Shown: positions 1 through 6,616, numbered from the stretch's first letter. The stretch: 20,192 nucleotides of DNA from a bacterium (GCA_026713745.1 JAPONU010000298.1:1-20192); one strand, 5' to 3'. Notes: generated by a model from the sequence alone, not told the origin. Translations and numbers: made by a program.

Positions 1-258
1 ACCACCGAGCGCAACCGCCGCAAGACCCGTGAGGGGGTTGTGGCGTCGGCGTCCATGGACCGGACCGCGGTCGTGGTCGTCACCGAGCAGGTCCGCCACC
101 GTCGCTACAACAAGATCGTCCGGCGCCACAAGCGTCTCTACGTGCATGACGAGGACAACGACCTGCGTGCCGGGGACCGTGTCCGGATCGCCGAGACCCG
201 CCCGCTCTCCAAGTTGAAGCGTTGGCGCCTCGTGCAGGTCCTCGAGCGGGCTCGCTGA
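1..258 (+). CDS. rpsQ: 30S ribosomal protein S17 (5' end cut by window)
   Basis: S17 binds 16S rRNA early in 30S assembly. Frame 1 is open from base 1 and encodes 85 visible residues starting TTERNRRKTREGVV, which matches the usual actinobacterial S17 N-terminus, so only a few residues and the start codon are missing. An internal GTG at 40 is not the start, because the family sequence continues upstream of it. Family features seen are the S17 core ending in GDRVRIAETRPLSKLKRWRLV and the basic segment YNKIVRRHKR. It is followed after 13 nt by rplN, the normal order (rpmC-rpsQ-rplN) for the spc region. The product call is firm; only the N-terminus is unknown. Confidence 0.96.
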   Translation, partial: TTERNRRKTREGVVASASMDRTAVVVVTEQVRHRRYNKIVRRHKRLYVHDEDNDLRAGDRVRIAETRPLSKLKRWRLVQVLERAR

Positions 259-271
259 GAGGGGGATAGCG

Positions 272-640
272 GTGATCCAGCAGGAGACGCGCCTCAGGGT
301 CGCGGACAACTCCGGCGCCCGGGAGGTTCTCTGCATCAAGGTGCTCGGCGGATCCCGGCGCCGCTACGCGTCGATCGGCGACGTGTTCGTGGCGACGGTC
401 AAGGACGCCATCCCCGGCGCCAAGGTCCGCAAGGGCGACGTGGTGCGCTGCGTCGTGGTGCGTACGCGCAAGGAGAAGCGTCGCCCCGACGGCAGCTATA
501 TCCGTTTTGACGAGAACGCCGCAGTGGTGCTCGACGAGAACGACCAGCCCCGGGGGACACGCATCTTCGGTCCCGTGGGCCGGGAACTGCGCGAGAAGCG
601 GTTCATGCGAATCGTGTCGCTGGCGCCGGAGGTGTTGTGA
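272..640 (+). CDS. rplN: 50S ribosomal protein L14
   Basis: L14 lies on the 50S interface and helps form bridges to the 30S subunit. The 122-residue product is exactly family length. It opens with MIQQETRLRVADNSGA (1-16), the conserved L14 N-terminus, and carries the L14 signature region RCVVVRTRKEKRRPDGSYIRF (split here as residues 59-68 and 69-79), followed by ENAAVVL and the C-terminal RGTRIFGPVGRELR. The GTG start at 272 is preceded by a GAGAGGGGGA Shine-Dalgarno stretch about 5 nt upstream. The TGA stop at 638-640 overlaps the ATG of rplX by one base, which implies translational coupling. Confidence 0.98.
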   Translation: MIQQETRLRVADNSGAREVLCIKVLGGSRRRYASIGDVFVATVKDAIPGAKVRKGDVVRCVVVRTRKEKRRPDGSYIRFDENAAVVLDENDQPRGTRIFGPVGRELREKRFMRIVSLAPEVL

Positions 641-957
641 TGGCCAAGATCCGCAAGGGTGATCGCGTCGTCGTGCTGTCGGGCAAGGACCGGGGCAAGC
701 AGGGGGTCGTCTCGGCCGTCTTCCCGACCAAGGGCACCCTGCTCGTAGACGGCGTCAACGTCGTCCGCAAGCACCGCAAGCCCAACCAGGCCGGCGTCAT
801 GCAGGGCGGGATCATCGACAAGGACATGCCCATCCCCATCTCCCGGGTGGCGGTCCTCAGCCCCGAGGACGGCAAGCCCACTCGTGTGGGTTACCGGATC
901 GCCGCCGACGGTGAGAAGGTGCGTGTCTGTCGCCGCACCGGGGCGGACATCCCATGA
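640..957 (+). CDS. rplX: 50S ribosomal protein L24
   Basis: L24 is an assembly-initiating 50S protein that binds the 5' region of 23S rRNA near the exit tunnel. The 105-residue product starts MAKIRKGDRVVVLSGKDRGK, a clear KOW motif (about residues 4-29), and continues with GVNVVRKHRKPN and the PIPISRVAVLSP strand typical of L24. Two adjacent in-frame starts exist, GTG at 637 and ATG at 640. ATG is preferred because it gives the usual MAKIRKGD start and a TGATG junction with rplN. The C-terminus overlaps rplE by 4 nt (ATGA). Confidence 0.97.
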   Translation: MAKIRKGDRVVVLSGKDRGKQGVVSAVFPTKGTLLVDGVNVVRKHRKPNQAGVMQGGIIDKDMPIPISRVAVLSPEDGKPTRVGYRIAADGEKVRVCRRTGADIP

Positions 958-1523
958 GCGCCACGGCGGACACCGTGCCGCGGCTCAAGCAGCTGTACCG
1001 CGACGAGGTGCGTGACCGGCTCCGGGAGTCGCTCGCTCTCGGCAACGTGATGCAGGTGCCCCGCATGGAGAAGATCGTCCTGAACATGGGCGTCGGCGAG
1101 GCAGCGCGCCAAGCGCGCCTGCTCGAGGGAGCAATCGCCGACATGACCACCATCGCCGGCCAGCGGCCGGTGACCACCCGTGCGAAGCGTTCGATCGCCG
1201 GCTTCCGGCTGCGCGAACAGAACGCGGTCGGGGTGAAGGTCACGCTGCGCGGCGACCGAATGTGGGAGTTCTTCGACCGGCTCATCAACCTGGCGATCCC
1301 GCGCATCCGCGACTTCCGCGGCCTGCCCCTCAGTTCCTTCGATGGCAACGGTAACTACTCCTTCGGTGTCTCTGAGCAGTTGATCTTTCCCGAGATCGAC
1401 TACGACAAGATCGACACCATCCGCGGCATGGACATCACCCTCGTCACGACTGCGTCCGATGATGAGTCGGCGCGGGCGTTGCTGGAGGCCTTCGGCTTCC
1501 CGCTCCGGCGGGAGCAGGGCTGA
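954..1523 (+). CDS. rplE: 50S ribosomal protein L5
   Basis: L5 binds 5S rRNA in the central protuberance and contacts P-site tRNA. The product has 189 residues, slightly longer than the usual 179-187 because of a short N-terminal extension. Diagnostic segments are VPRMEKIVLNMGVGEA (35-50), GQRPVTTRAKRSIAGFRLRE (69-88) and the C-terminal block FDGNGNYSFGVSEQLIFPE (129-147) followed by DTIRGMDITLVT. The ATG at 954 overlaps the rplX stop as ATGA. It is followed by a 54-nt gap containing a small inverted repeat before rpsZ, the loosest junction in this part of the cluster. Confidence 0.98.
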   Translation: MSATADTVPRLKQLYRDEVRDRLRESLALGNVMQVPRMEKIVLNMGVGEAARQARLLEGAIADMTTIAGQRPVTTRAKRSIAGFRLREQNAVGVKVTLRGDRMWEFFDRLINLAIPRIRDFRGLPLSSFDGNGNYSFGVSEQLIFPEIDYDKIDTIRGMDITLVTTASDDESARALLEAFGFPLRREQG

Positions 1524-1526
1524 GCG

Positions 1527-1545
1527 TTCGGCGAGCCGTGCCGAA
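1527..1545 (+). other. small hairpin in the rplE-rpsZ spacer
   Basis: TTCGGC (1527-1532) and GCCGAA (1540-1545) are perfect reverse complements separated by 7 nt, giving a 6-bp stem 3 nt after the rplE stop. No U-tract follows, so it is not a canonical intrinsic terminator. It could be an mRNA-processing or stability element, or chance in GC-rich DNA. The rest of the 54-nt spacer shows only a weak GAAAG upstream of the rpsZ ATG. Confidence 0.3.
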
Positions 1546-1577
1546 GATCCGACACACGAACTTGCGAAAGTGACGAA

Positions 1578-1763
1578 ATGGCAAAGAAGGCACTGAGAAA
1601 TAAGCAGGCCCGCACGCCGAAGTACCGGGTGCGGGCGTACACCCGTTGCCGCCGGTGTGGGCGGCCGCGTTCGGTGTACCGGAGGTTCGGGCTGTGCCGT
1701 GTCTGTCTACGTGAACTCGCCCATGCCGGGGAGATCCCCGGTCTCACCAAGGCGAGCTGGTAG
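1578..1763 (+). CDS. rpsZ: 30S ribosomal protein S14, zinc-binding type Z
   Basis: S14 is a late-assembling protein of the 30S head. The 61-residue length and the cysteine pairs C24-x2-C27 and C40-x2-C43 identify the short zinc-ribbon (C+) form rather than the roughly 100-residue zinc-free paralogue. The N-terminus MAKKALRNKQARTPKYRVRAYTR is typical, as is the C-terminal LCRVCLRELAHAGEIPGLTKASW. The family is known to have zinc-independent backups in many actinobacteria, often under Zur control; none is visible here. No strong Shine-Dalgarno sequence precedes the ATG. It is followed by rpsH after 14 nt. Confidence 0.98.
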   Translation: MAKKALRNKQARTPKYRVRAYTRCRRCGRPRSVYRRFGLCRVCLRELAHAGEIPGLTKASW

Positions 1764-1777
1764 GGGGTTGTCGCAGA

Positions 1778-2179
1778 ATGACCATGACCGATCCCATCGC
1801 CGACATGCTGACCCGGATCCGCAACGCCAATGTGGCCATGCACGAGGAAGTGCGTATGCCCTCCTCGAAGCTCAAGGAGGCCTTGGCGGAGGTGCTGCGG
1901 CGCGAGGGATACATCCACGGCTACGACGTGGCCGAAGTCGACGGCCCCGGGCGGACGCTGACCATCGACATGAAGTACTCGCCCGATCGCGAGAGAGTCA
2001 TCCGCGGCCTGCGCCGGGTGTCCAAGGCGGGTCTGCGTGTGTACACGAAGGCCGACGGCGTGCCTCGGGTCCAAGGTGGTCTCGGTGTGGCTGTGCTGTC
2101 GACCAGCAAGGGACTCATGACCGATCAGGAGGCTCGCCGGCGCCGGATCGGCGGCGAGATCCTCTGCTACGTCTGGTAG
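1778..2179 (+). CDS. rpsH: 30S ribosomal protein S8
   Basis: S8 is a primary binder of the central domain of 16S rRNA; in E. coli it also represses spc-operon translation. The 133-residue product begins MTMTDPIADMLTRIRNAN, a common actinobacterial S8 start, and ends with the conserved block GLGVAVLSTSKGLMTDQEAR followed by GGEILCYVW. The start is placed at the first ATG (1778), preceded by GGGGG about 10 nt upstream; a second in-frame ATG at 1784 is possible. I did not identify an S8-type autoregulatory fold in the surrounding mRNA. Confidence 0.98.
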   Translation: MTMTDPIADMLTRIRNANVAMHEEVRMPSSKLKEALAEVLRREGYIHGYDVAEVDGPGRTLTIDMKYSPDRERVIRGLRRVSKAGLRVYTKADGVPRVQGGLGVAVLSTSKGLMTDQEARRRRIGGEILCYVW

Positions 2180-2186
2180 GCGTGTC

Positions 2187-2726
2187 GTGTCCCGTGTAGG
2201 CAAGTCGCCCATCCCGCTCCCGTCTGCGGTGTCGGTCGCCATCGCCGGTGGCGAGGTCACCGTCACGGGCCCCAGGGGCACCCTGGCGCATCGCGTGCCT
2301 GCGGCGATCACCGTCGGACAGGACGGGGGCACGCTGCTCGTGGCCCGCGCCGACGACGAGCGCGAGTCGCGTGCGCTGCACGGATTGACCCGGGCGCTGT
2401 TGAACAACATGGTCACCGGCGTCCACGAGGGCTACCACAAGGACCTCGAGATCGTGGGGGTCGGCTACCGGGCCACCGCCAAGAGCCCCGCCCAGCTCGA
2501 ACTGCAACTCGGCTTCAGCCACCCGGTCTCGGTCAAGGCACCGGAGGGGATCACCTTCGAGGTACCGTCGCAGACCGCCATCCGGGTGCTCGGAATCGAC
2601 AAGCAGATGGTCGGGCAGGTGGCCGCGCAGATCCGGGCGCTGCGCAAGCCCGAGCCGTACAAGGGCAAGGGAATCCGCTACGCCGGTGAGTATGTCCGCC
2701 GCAAGGCGGGCAAGGCCGCGAAGTGA
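2187..2726 (+). CDS. rplF: 50S ribosomal protein L6
   Basis: L6 sits near the base of the L7/L12 stalk and the sarcin-ricin loop. The product has 179 residues and the expected two-repeat L6 architecture. It begins MSRVGKSPIPLPSAV, contains YHKDLEIVGVGYRATAK in the middle, and ends with the L6 signature KPEPYKGKGIRYAGEYVRRK (about 155-174). The GTG at 2187 lies 7 nt after the rpsH stop with no convincing Shine-Dalgarno of its own, so initiation is probably coupled to rpsH translation. That is an inference from spacing. Confidence 0.98.
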   Translation: MSRVGKSPIPLPSAVSVAIAGGEVTVTGPRGTLAHRVPAAITVGQDGGTLLVARADDERESRALHGLTRALLNNMVTGVHEGYHKDLEIVGVGYRATAKSPAQLELQLGFSHPVSVKAPEGITFEVPSQTAIRVLGIDKQMVGQVAAQIRALRKPEPYKGKGIRYAGEYVRRKAGKAAK

Positions 2727-2754
2727 ATCCGCTACCGGAGCAGGGAGCAGACCT

Positions 2755-3120
2755 ATGACGAATGTGTCCGCAGAAAGGCGGCGAGGCCGGCTCCGGCGCC
2801 ACCGCAGGGTGCGCAAGAAGATCGTCGGCACCGCCGAGCGCCCGCGCCTCGCGGTGTTCCGCTCGAACCGTCACACGGCGGTGCAGATCATCGACGACGT
2901 AGGCGGTCACACGCTGGTCGCCGCCTCCACACTCGAACCCGACCTGCGCAGCAGCGAGGCCACCGGCGTGAGCGCCGCGGAGGCTGTGGGGCGCCTGATT
3001 GCCGAGCGTGCGGCCGGCGCCGGCATCACGACGGTGGTGTTCGATCGTGGCGGCTACCGCTACCACGGGCGCGTCGCGGCGGTAGCCGACGCCGCCCGCG
3101 AAGCAGGGATGAGGCTCTGA
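2755..3120 (+). CDS. rplR: 50S ribosomal protein L18
   Basis: L18 binds 5S rRNA with L5. The chosen ATG (2755) gives a 121-residue protein of normal family length: basic N-terminus RRRGRLRRHRRVRKKIVGT, then RPRLAVFRSNRHTAVQIIDD, and C-terminal VVFDRGGYRYHGRVAAVADAAREAGMRL (residues about 94-121). An upstream in-frame start at 2686 lies inside rplF and adds a non-homologous arginine-rich extension, so it is rejected. A GCAGGGAG Shine-Dalgarno lies about 8 nt upstream of the ATG. The stop TGA overlaps the rpsE ATG (TGATG). Confidence 0.97.
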   Translation: MTNVSAERRRGRLRRHRRVRKKIVGTAERPRLAVFRSNRHTAVQIIDDVGGHTLVAASTLEPDLRSSEATGVSAAEAVGRLIAERAAGAGITTVVFDRGGYRYHGRVAAVADAAREAGMRL

Positions 3121-3698
3121 TGGCACCCACCGGCGCCCTGGCGGCGCGCGTGCAGTTGCGGGACTCCCGCGTCATCCACATCAACCGTGTCGCCAAGGTG
3201 GTCAAGGGCGGTCGGCGATTCTCGTTCTCGGCGCTCGTGGTGGTCGGCGACGGCGCCGGTCACGTCGGGCTTGGGTACGGCAAGGCCAAAGAGGTCCCGC
3301 TGGCCATCCAGAAGGGCACCGAGGAGGCGCGCAACTCGCTGTTCGCCGTTCCTCTGGCAGGCACCACCATCGTGCATCCCGTGCTCGGGGTATGGGGAGC
3401 GGGCAGGGTGCTCCTGAAGCCGGCGGCCCCCGGAACCGGGGTAATCGCCGGTGGCGCGGCTCGCGCCATCCTGGAGGAGGCGGGTATCGGGGACGTGCTC
3501 TGCAAGTCGCTGGGGTCCGCCAATCACATCAACGTGGCCCGCGCCACGATCGCCGGTCTTCGCTCGCTCATGCGGCCCGACCACGTGGCGCGCCTGCGCG
3601 GTCTCGACCCCACCGAGTTCGTTCCCCCGGGCCTGCTGGCCGCCTACAACGAGACCGAGCGGAACCGGCGGCTGGCACTTCGCGGCGAGGGGGAATGA
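3120..3698 (+). CDS. rpsE: 30S ribosomal protein S5
   Basis: S5 is involved in decoding accuracy and mRNA entry. The 192-residue product has the N-terminal S5 domain, VIHINRVAKVVKGGRRFSFS (about 19-38), then ALVVVGDGAGHVGLGYGKAKEV, and the C-terminal S5 fold ending in LGSANHINVARATIAGLRSL. It is longer than the roughly 167-residue E. coli protein because of a C-terminal tail, which is common in actinobacteria. It is coupled to rplR by a 1-nt overlap and followed by rpmD, as in the standard spc order. Confidence 0.98.
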   Translation: MAPTGALAARVQLRDSRVIHINRVAKVVKGGRRFSFSALVVVGDGAGHVGLGYGKAKEVPLAIQKGTEEARNSLFAVPLAGTTIVHPVLGVWGAGRVLLKPAAPGTGVIAGGAARAILEEAGIGDVLCKSLGSANHINVARATIAGLRSLMRPDHVARLRGLDPTEFVPPGLLAAYNETERNRRLALRGEGE

Positions 3699-3699
3699 C

Positions 3700-3885
3700 G
3701 TGGCGCTGCGCGTGACGCAGGTTCGGTCCGGCATCGGGCGCAAGCCTCCCCAGCGGGGCACCCTGCGCGCCCTCGGCCTCGGCCGCATCGGCAAGTCCCG
3801 GATCGTGAGCGATCGCCCCGACGTGCGCGGCATGCTGGCGGCGATCTCGCACCTGGTGAAAGTGGAGGAGGTGCCGGAATCGTGA
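3700..3885 (+). CDS. rpmD: 50S ribosomal protein L30
   Basis: L30 is a small 50S protein; it is lost in some bacteria but present here in its usual place between rpsE and rplO. Reading from the GTG at 3700 gives 61 residues: MALRVTQVRSGIGRKPPQRG, then TLRALGLGRIGKSRIVSDRP and a tail HLVKVEEVPES. The RSxIGRxPxQRxTLRALGLxRI pattern is diagnostic. GAGGGGG lies about 7 nt upstream of the GTG. Longer in-frame starts run back into rpsE and are not used. An overlapping ATG at 3695 is in another frame and dies after a few codons. The stop overlaps the rplO GTG by 4 nt (GTGA). Confidence 0.96.
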   Translation: MALRVTQVRSGIGRKPPQRGTLRALGLGRIGKSRIVSDRPDVRGMLAAISHLVKVEEVPES

Positions 3886-4370
3886 AGGTCCACGAACTCA
3901 AGCCCGCCCCGGGTAGCCGGACGCCGCGCCGCCGCCCCGGCCGGGGAATCGGTGGCAAGGGCGGCAAGACCGCGGGCCGCGGCATGAAGGGACAGCGGGC
4001 GCGGGGCACCGTGCCGGTCGGTTTCGAGGGAGGGCAGATGCCCCTCCAGCGCCGGCTCCCCAAGCTGCGCGGTTTCAACAACCCGTTCCGGGTGAGCTAC
4101 CAGCCGGTCAACCTGGATGTGATCGAGGCCTCAGGGCTGGAGGAGATCACCCCCGAGACGCTCTACGCCAGCGGCTTGGTGAGCAAGGGTTCCCTGGTCA
4201 AAGTGCTCGCCCGCGGCGAGGTCAGCCGCCCCGTCACGGTGCGGGCGCACGCCTTCTCCGAAGCGGCCCGAGCCGCTCTGGAGGCCGCCGGTGCAACCAT
4301 CGAGGTGCTGCCCAAGCCCTGGGGCGACGGCCGGCCACCGGCGCAGGGCAACGCCCTGACGAACCGCTAG
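3882..4370 (+). CDS. rplO: 50S ribosomal protein L15
   Basis: L15 is a late-assembly 50S protein. The 162-residue product has the hallmark flexible glycine- and arginine-rich N-terminus (RRRPGRGIGGKGGKTAGRG, about 16-34) and GFEGGQMPLQRRLPKLRGF (about 48-66), then a globular C-terminal domain VTVRAHAFSEAARAALEAAG. A tail of about 15 residues after the core makes it a little longer than the usual 144-150. The GTG start at 3882 overlaps the rpmD stop. The 31-nt gap before secY carries the secY ribosome-binding site. Confidence 0.97.
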   Translation: MKVHELKPAPGSRTPRRRPGRGIGGKGGKTAGRGMKGQRARGTVPVGFEGGQMPLQRRLPKLRGFNNPFRVSYQPVNLDVIEASGLEEITPETLYASGLVSKGSLVKVLARGEVSRPVTVRAHAFSEAARAALEAAGATIEVLPKPWGDGRPPAQGNALTNR

Positions 4371-4401
4371 ACGGCTGCCGACTGCCGGAGGGAGAACTTC
4401 T

Positions 4402-5730
4402 GTGGCCCGGGTCCTGCAGAACATCGCCAACATCTTCCGGATCGAGGATCTGCGCAGCAAGATCCTCTTCACGCTCGGCATGCTCGTGGTGTACCGGCTG
4501 GGGGCGTTCATCCCCGCGCCCGGCATCAACCTCGAGGCCATCCGCCCTCTCCAGGAGGCGGCCGAGGACGGCGGGATCCTCAACTTCCTGCAGCTCTTCT
4601 CGGGCGGTGCGCTGACGCAGTTCGCCATCTTCTCCCTCGGGATATTCCCCTACATCACGGCGTCGATCATCATGCAGGTGATGGGCGTGGTGGTGCCGCG
4701 CATCGAGCAGTGGCAGCAGCAGGGTGCCATCGGCCAGCGCAAGATCAACCAGTGGACGCGCTACCTGACCATCGGCATCGCCCTCATCCAGTCCACGGGC
4801 TTCGCGTTCCTCTTCCACAACAGCGGTGGAGGTCTGGCCGGTGGGACGGGCATTCCCGACCTCCTCCCGGAGTTCACCGCCCCGCGGGTGGGTCTGGTCG
4901 TCCTGACCCTCACCGCCGGGACGGCCCTGCTGATGTGGATGGGTGAGCTGATCACCCAGAAGGGCATCGGCAACGGCATGTCCATCATCATCTTCGCGGC
5001 GGTGGTCAGCTCGCTGCCCAACCAGTTCTCGCTGGTGAAGGGCAACTCGGGCTGGCCCGGCGTGTTCGAGGTGCTGGCGATGTACCTCGTGCTGCTCGTG
5101 CTCATCGTGTTCGTCGAGCAGGGCCAGCGCCGCATCCCGGTTCAGTTCGCCAAGCGCGTCGTCGGCCGCCGGATGACGACCGGGGGAAGCACGTACATCC
5201 CCCTCAAGGTGAACCAGTCGGGCGTGATCCCGATCATCTTCGCCAGCTCGGTGCTCTACCTGCCGCAGCTGGTCGTGGTCGTGCTGCCGTCCGGCGGCTG
5301 GGGCGAGTCGATCCGCACTTGGGTGAACGACCACCTGCTGCGCTACGACGACCCCTTCTACCTGGTGTTCTTCGGGTTGCTGATCATCGGTTTCGCTTAC
5401 TTCTACACCGCTATCAGCTTCGATCCGGTCAAGCAGGCCGACAACATCCGCAAGCAGGGCGGCTTCGTGCCGGGTATCCGCCCGGGGCGCCCCACCGAGC
5501 GCTACCTGGCGCACATCCTGTCGCGCATCACGCTTCCGGGGTCGCTGTTCCTGGCGCTGATCGCCCTGACGCCGGCGGTCGTGATCGGGAACATCGTGCC
5601 CACCAGCACGCAGGGCATCTTCAGCTTCACCGGAATCTCCATCCTGATCGCTGTGGGCGTCGCCCTCGAGACGATGAAGCAGATCGACAGCCAGTTGATG
5701 CTGCGCAACTACGAGGGCTTCTTGAAGTGA
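4402..5730 (+). CDS. secY: preprotein translocase subunit SecY
   Basis: SecY is the channel subunit of the SecYEG translocon in the cytoplasmic membrane. The 442-residue product has ten recognisable hydrophobic segments, for example KILFTLGMLVVYRLGAF (about 20-36), FAIFSLGIFPYITASIIMQV (about 74-93) and LVFFGLLIIGFAYFYTAI (about 330-347). The conserved cytoplasmic loop before the last helices reads ADNIRKQGGFVPGIRPG (about 345-361). Start: GTG at 4402 with a CGGAGGGAGAA Shine-Dalgarno about 6 nt upstream. The C-terminus SQLMLRNYEGFLK is typical of SecY. The DNA for exactly this tail is repeated five times directly downstream (see repeat entry). Confidence 0.98.
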   Translation: MARVLQNIANIFRIEDLRSKILFTLGMLVVYRLGAFIPAPGINLEAIRPLQEAAEDGGILNFLQLFSGGALTQFAIFSLGIFPYITASIIMQVMGVVVPRIEQWQQQGAIGQRKINQWTRYLTIGIALIQSTGFAFLFHNSGGGLAGGTGIPDLLPEFTAPRVGLVVLTLTAGTALLMWMGELITQKGIGNGMSIIIFAAVVSSLPNQFSLVKGNSGWPGVFEVLAMYLVLLVLIVFVEQGQRRIPVQFAKRVVGRRMTTGGSTYIPLKVNQSGVIPIIFASSVLYLPQLVVVVLPSGGWGESIRTWVNDHLLRYDDPFYLVFFGLLIIGFAYFYTAISFDPVKQADNIRKQGGFVPGIRPGRPTERYLAHILSRITLPGSLFLALIALTPAVVIGNIVPTSTQGIFSFTGISILIAVGVALETMKQIDSQLMLRNYEGFLK

Positions 5731-5961
5731 GAGCCAGTTGATGCTGCGCCCCAACCACAGGGGCTTCTTGAAGTGGGAGCCAGTTGATGCTGCGCCCCAA
5801 CCACAGGGGCTTCTTGAAGTGGGAGCCAGTTGATGCTGCGCCCCAACCACAGGGGCTTCTTGAAGTGGGAGCCAGTTGATGCTGCGCCCCAACCACGAGG
5901 GCTTCTTGAAGTGGGAGCCAGTTGATGCTGCGCCCCAACCACAAGGGCTTCCTCAAGTGAG
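5689..5961 (+). repeat. tandem array derived from the secY 3' end (6 units)
   Basis: The first unit (5689-5731, 43 bp) is the last 14 codons of secY including its TGA. It is followed without spacers by five 46-bp units at 5732, 5778, 5824, 5870 and 5916. Units 2-4 are identical. Unit 5 differs at two bases (GAG for AGG), and unit 6 has AAG there plus TTCCTC for TTCTTG and ends TGAG like unit 1. Relative to secY, all five copies share a CCC insertion and the change TAC to CAC. Read in the secY phase, each unit would encode SQLMLRPNH(R/E/K)GFLK. Because 46 is not a multiple of 3, the array cannot be one continuous in-frame extension. Units 2-4 contain GCCCC-N7-GGGGC, a 5-bp hairpin. Origin by repeated duplication or slippage is inferred. 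Confidence 0.97.
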
Positions 5962-6031
5962 GCCAAACCCGCGCGGCCGCCTCGCAAGCGGCCCGGTTGG
6001 TGTGGCGCCGCGGCGCTGAGGCACCTCTGAC
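5962..6031 (+). other. adk upstream spacer with two GC inverted repeats
   Basis: Between the repeat array and adk lie two dyads. GGCCGC (5975-5980) and GCGGCC (5988-5993) form a 6-bp stem with a 7-nt loop. GCGCCGCGGCGC (6005-6016) is a perfect 12-bp palindrome. Neither is followed by a T-tract. They could act as an mRNA processing or stability signal separating secY from adk expression. A GAGG at about 6018-6021 is the only Shine-Dalgarno-like element before the adk ATG at 6032. I see no clear promoter here. Confidence 0.35.
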
Positions 6032-6613
6032 ATGAACGGCGTTGTCGTCGTTCTCGGGCGCCAGGGTGCGGGAAAGGGGACGCAGTGCGGTCTGTTGCAG
6101 GACCGCTACGACGGGGTCGCCCACGTCTCCACCGGCGACATGCTGCGCGACGCGGCGGCGTCGGGAACCCCGCTGGGCGCCCACGCCGAGGCCATCATGG
6201 CCACCGGGGATCTGGTGCCCGACGACGTGATGTGCGATGTCGTCGCCGAGCGGCTGGCCGCGCTCGACAGATCCGGTGTGACGGTGCTGCTCGACGGCTT
6301 TCCCCGGACGCCGGCGCAGGCCGAGGCCCTCGCAGGGATGACCGCACCCGACGGGCTCCTGGGCGCCGTGCTCCTGGAGGTCGACGTGCGGGAGGTCTCC
6401 GAGCGGATGCAGGCCCGCGGTCGCGGCGACGACACCGCCGAGGGCATTGCTCGACGCCTCGAGCTCTACGAGACGCAGACGGCTCCGCTGGTGGACTGGT
6501 TCGCCGAGCGGGGACTGCTCCGGAGGATCAACGGAACCGGAGAACCCGCCGAGGTGTTCGATCGGCTCGCCACCGCAATCGGCGGGTTGGTGCCGCTTAG
6601 GTTGTCTCGGTAG
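6032..6613 (+). CDS. adk: adenylate kinase
   Basis: This enzyme interconverts ATP plus AMP and two ADP in the cytoplasm. The product has 193 residues. The P-loop is GRQGAGKGT (9-17; many family members have GPPGAGKGT). AMP-site motifs are STGDMLR (33-39) and LDGFPRTPAQ (87-96). The LID is the short, zinc-free type (RGRGDD, 129-134) followed by the paired arginines at 141-142, which explains the length being below the roughly 215 residues of long-LID enzymes. The start is the ATG at 6032, since the usual first strand VVVVLG follows directly. It sits after secY as in most bacteria, but the next gene is infA rather than map. Confidence 0.96.
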   Translation: MNGVVVVLGRQGAGKGTQCGLLQDRYDGVAHVSTGDMLRDAAASGTPLGAHAEAIMATGDLVPDDVMCDVVAERLAALDRSGVTVLLDGFPRTPAQAEALAGMTAPDGLLGAVLLEVDVREVSERMQARGRGDDTAEGIARRLELYETQTAPLVDWFAERGLLRRINGTGEPAEVFDRLATAIGGLVPLRLSR

Positions 6614-6616
6614 CCT
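6587..6616 (+). promoter_or_regulatory. candidate promoter ahead of infA
   Basis: TTGGTG (6587-6592) and TAGCCT (6611-6616) are spaced by 18 nt and fit a loose actinobacterial TTGNNN / TANNNT vegetative promoter. The element spans the end of adk, 32 nt before the proposed infA start. A separate promoter before infA is known in other bacteria, and the alpha operon starts here. The match is weak in GC-rich DNA and rests on pattern only. Confidence 0.3.

Noticed and set aside
2686..2754. N-terminal extension of rplR
   Set aside because: It lies within rplF and adds non-homologous sequence; the ATG at 2755 has a Shine-Dalgarno and gives the normal L18 start.
4234..5892. 552-codon minus-strand ORF opposite secY
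   Set aside because: It is an antisense shadow rich in Asp/His/Arg/Glu, starting inside the repeat array; secY on the + strand is unambiguous.
5689..5961. CRISPR array
   Set aside because: Units abut with no unique spacers, the unit is a copy of coding sequence, and no cas genes are present.
5731..5961. Programmed readthrough or frameshift extension of SecY into the repeats
   Set aside because: Reading past the secY TGA in frame gives an unrelated 18-residue peptide and then a stop; the units do not keep one frame (46 bp), and SecY already has its normal C-terminus.
5627..6184. Minus-strand ORF with repeated SRSPCGWGAASTGSHFKKP-like segments
   Set aside because: It is the antisense reading of the 46-bp tandem array plus parts of secY and adk. 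Because the unit is 46 bp, the repeats fall into successive frames and lack stops. There is no start context or homology.
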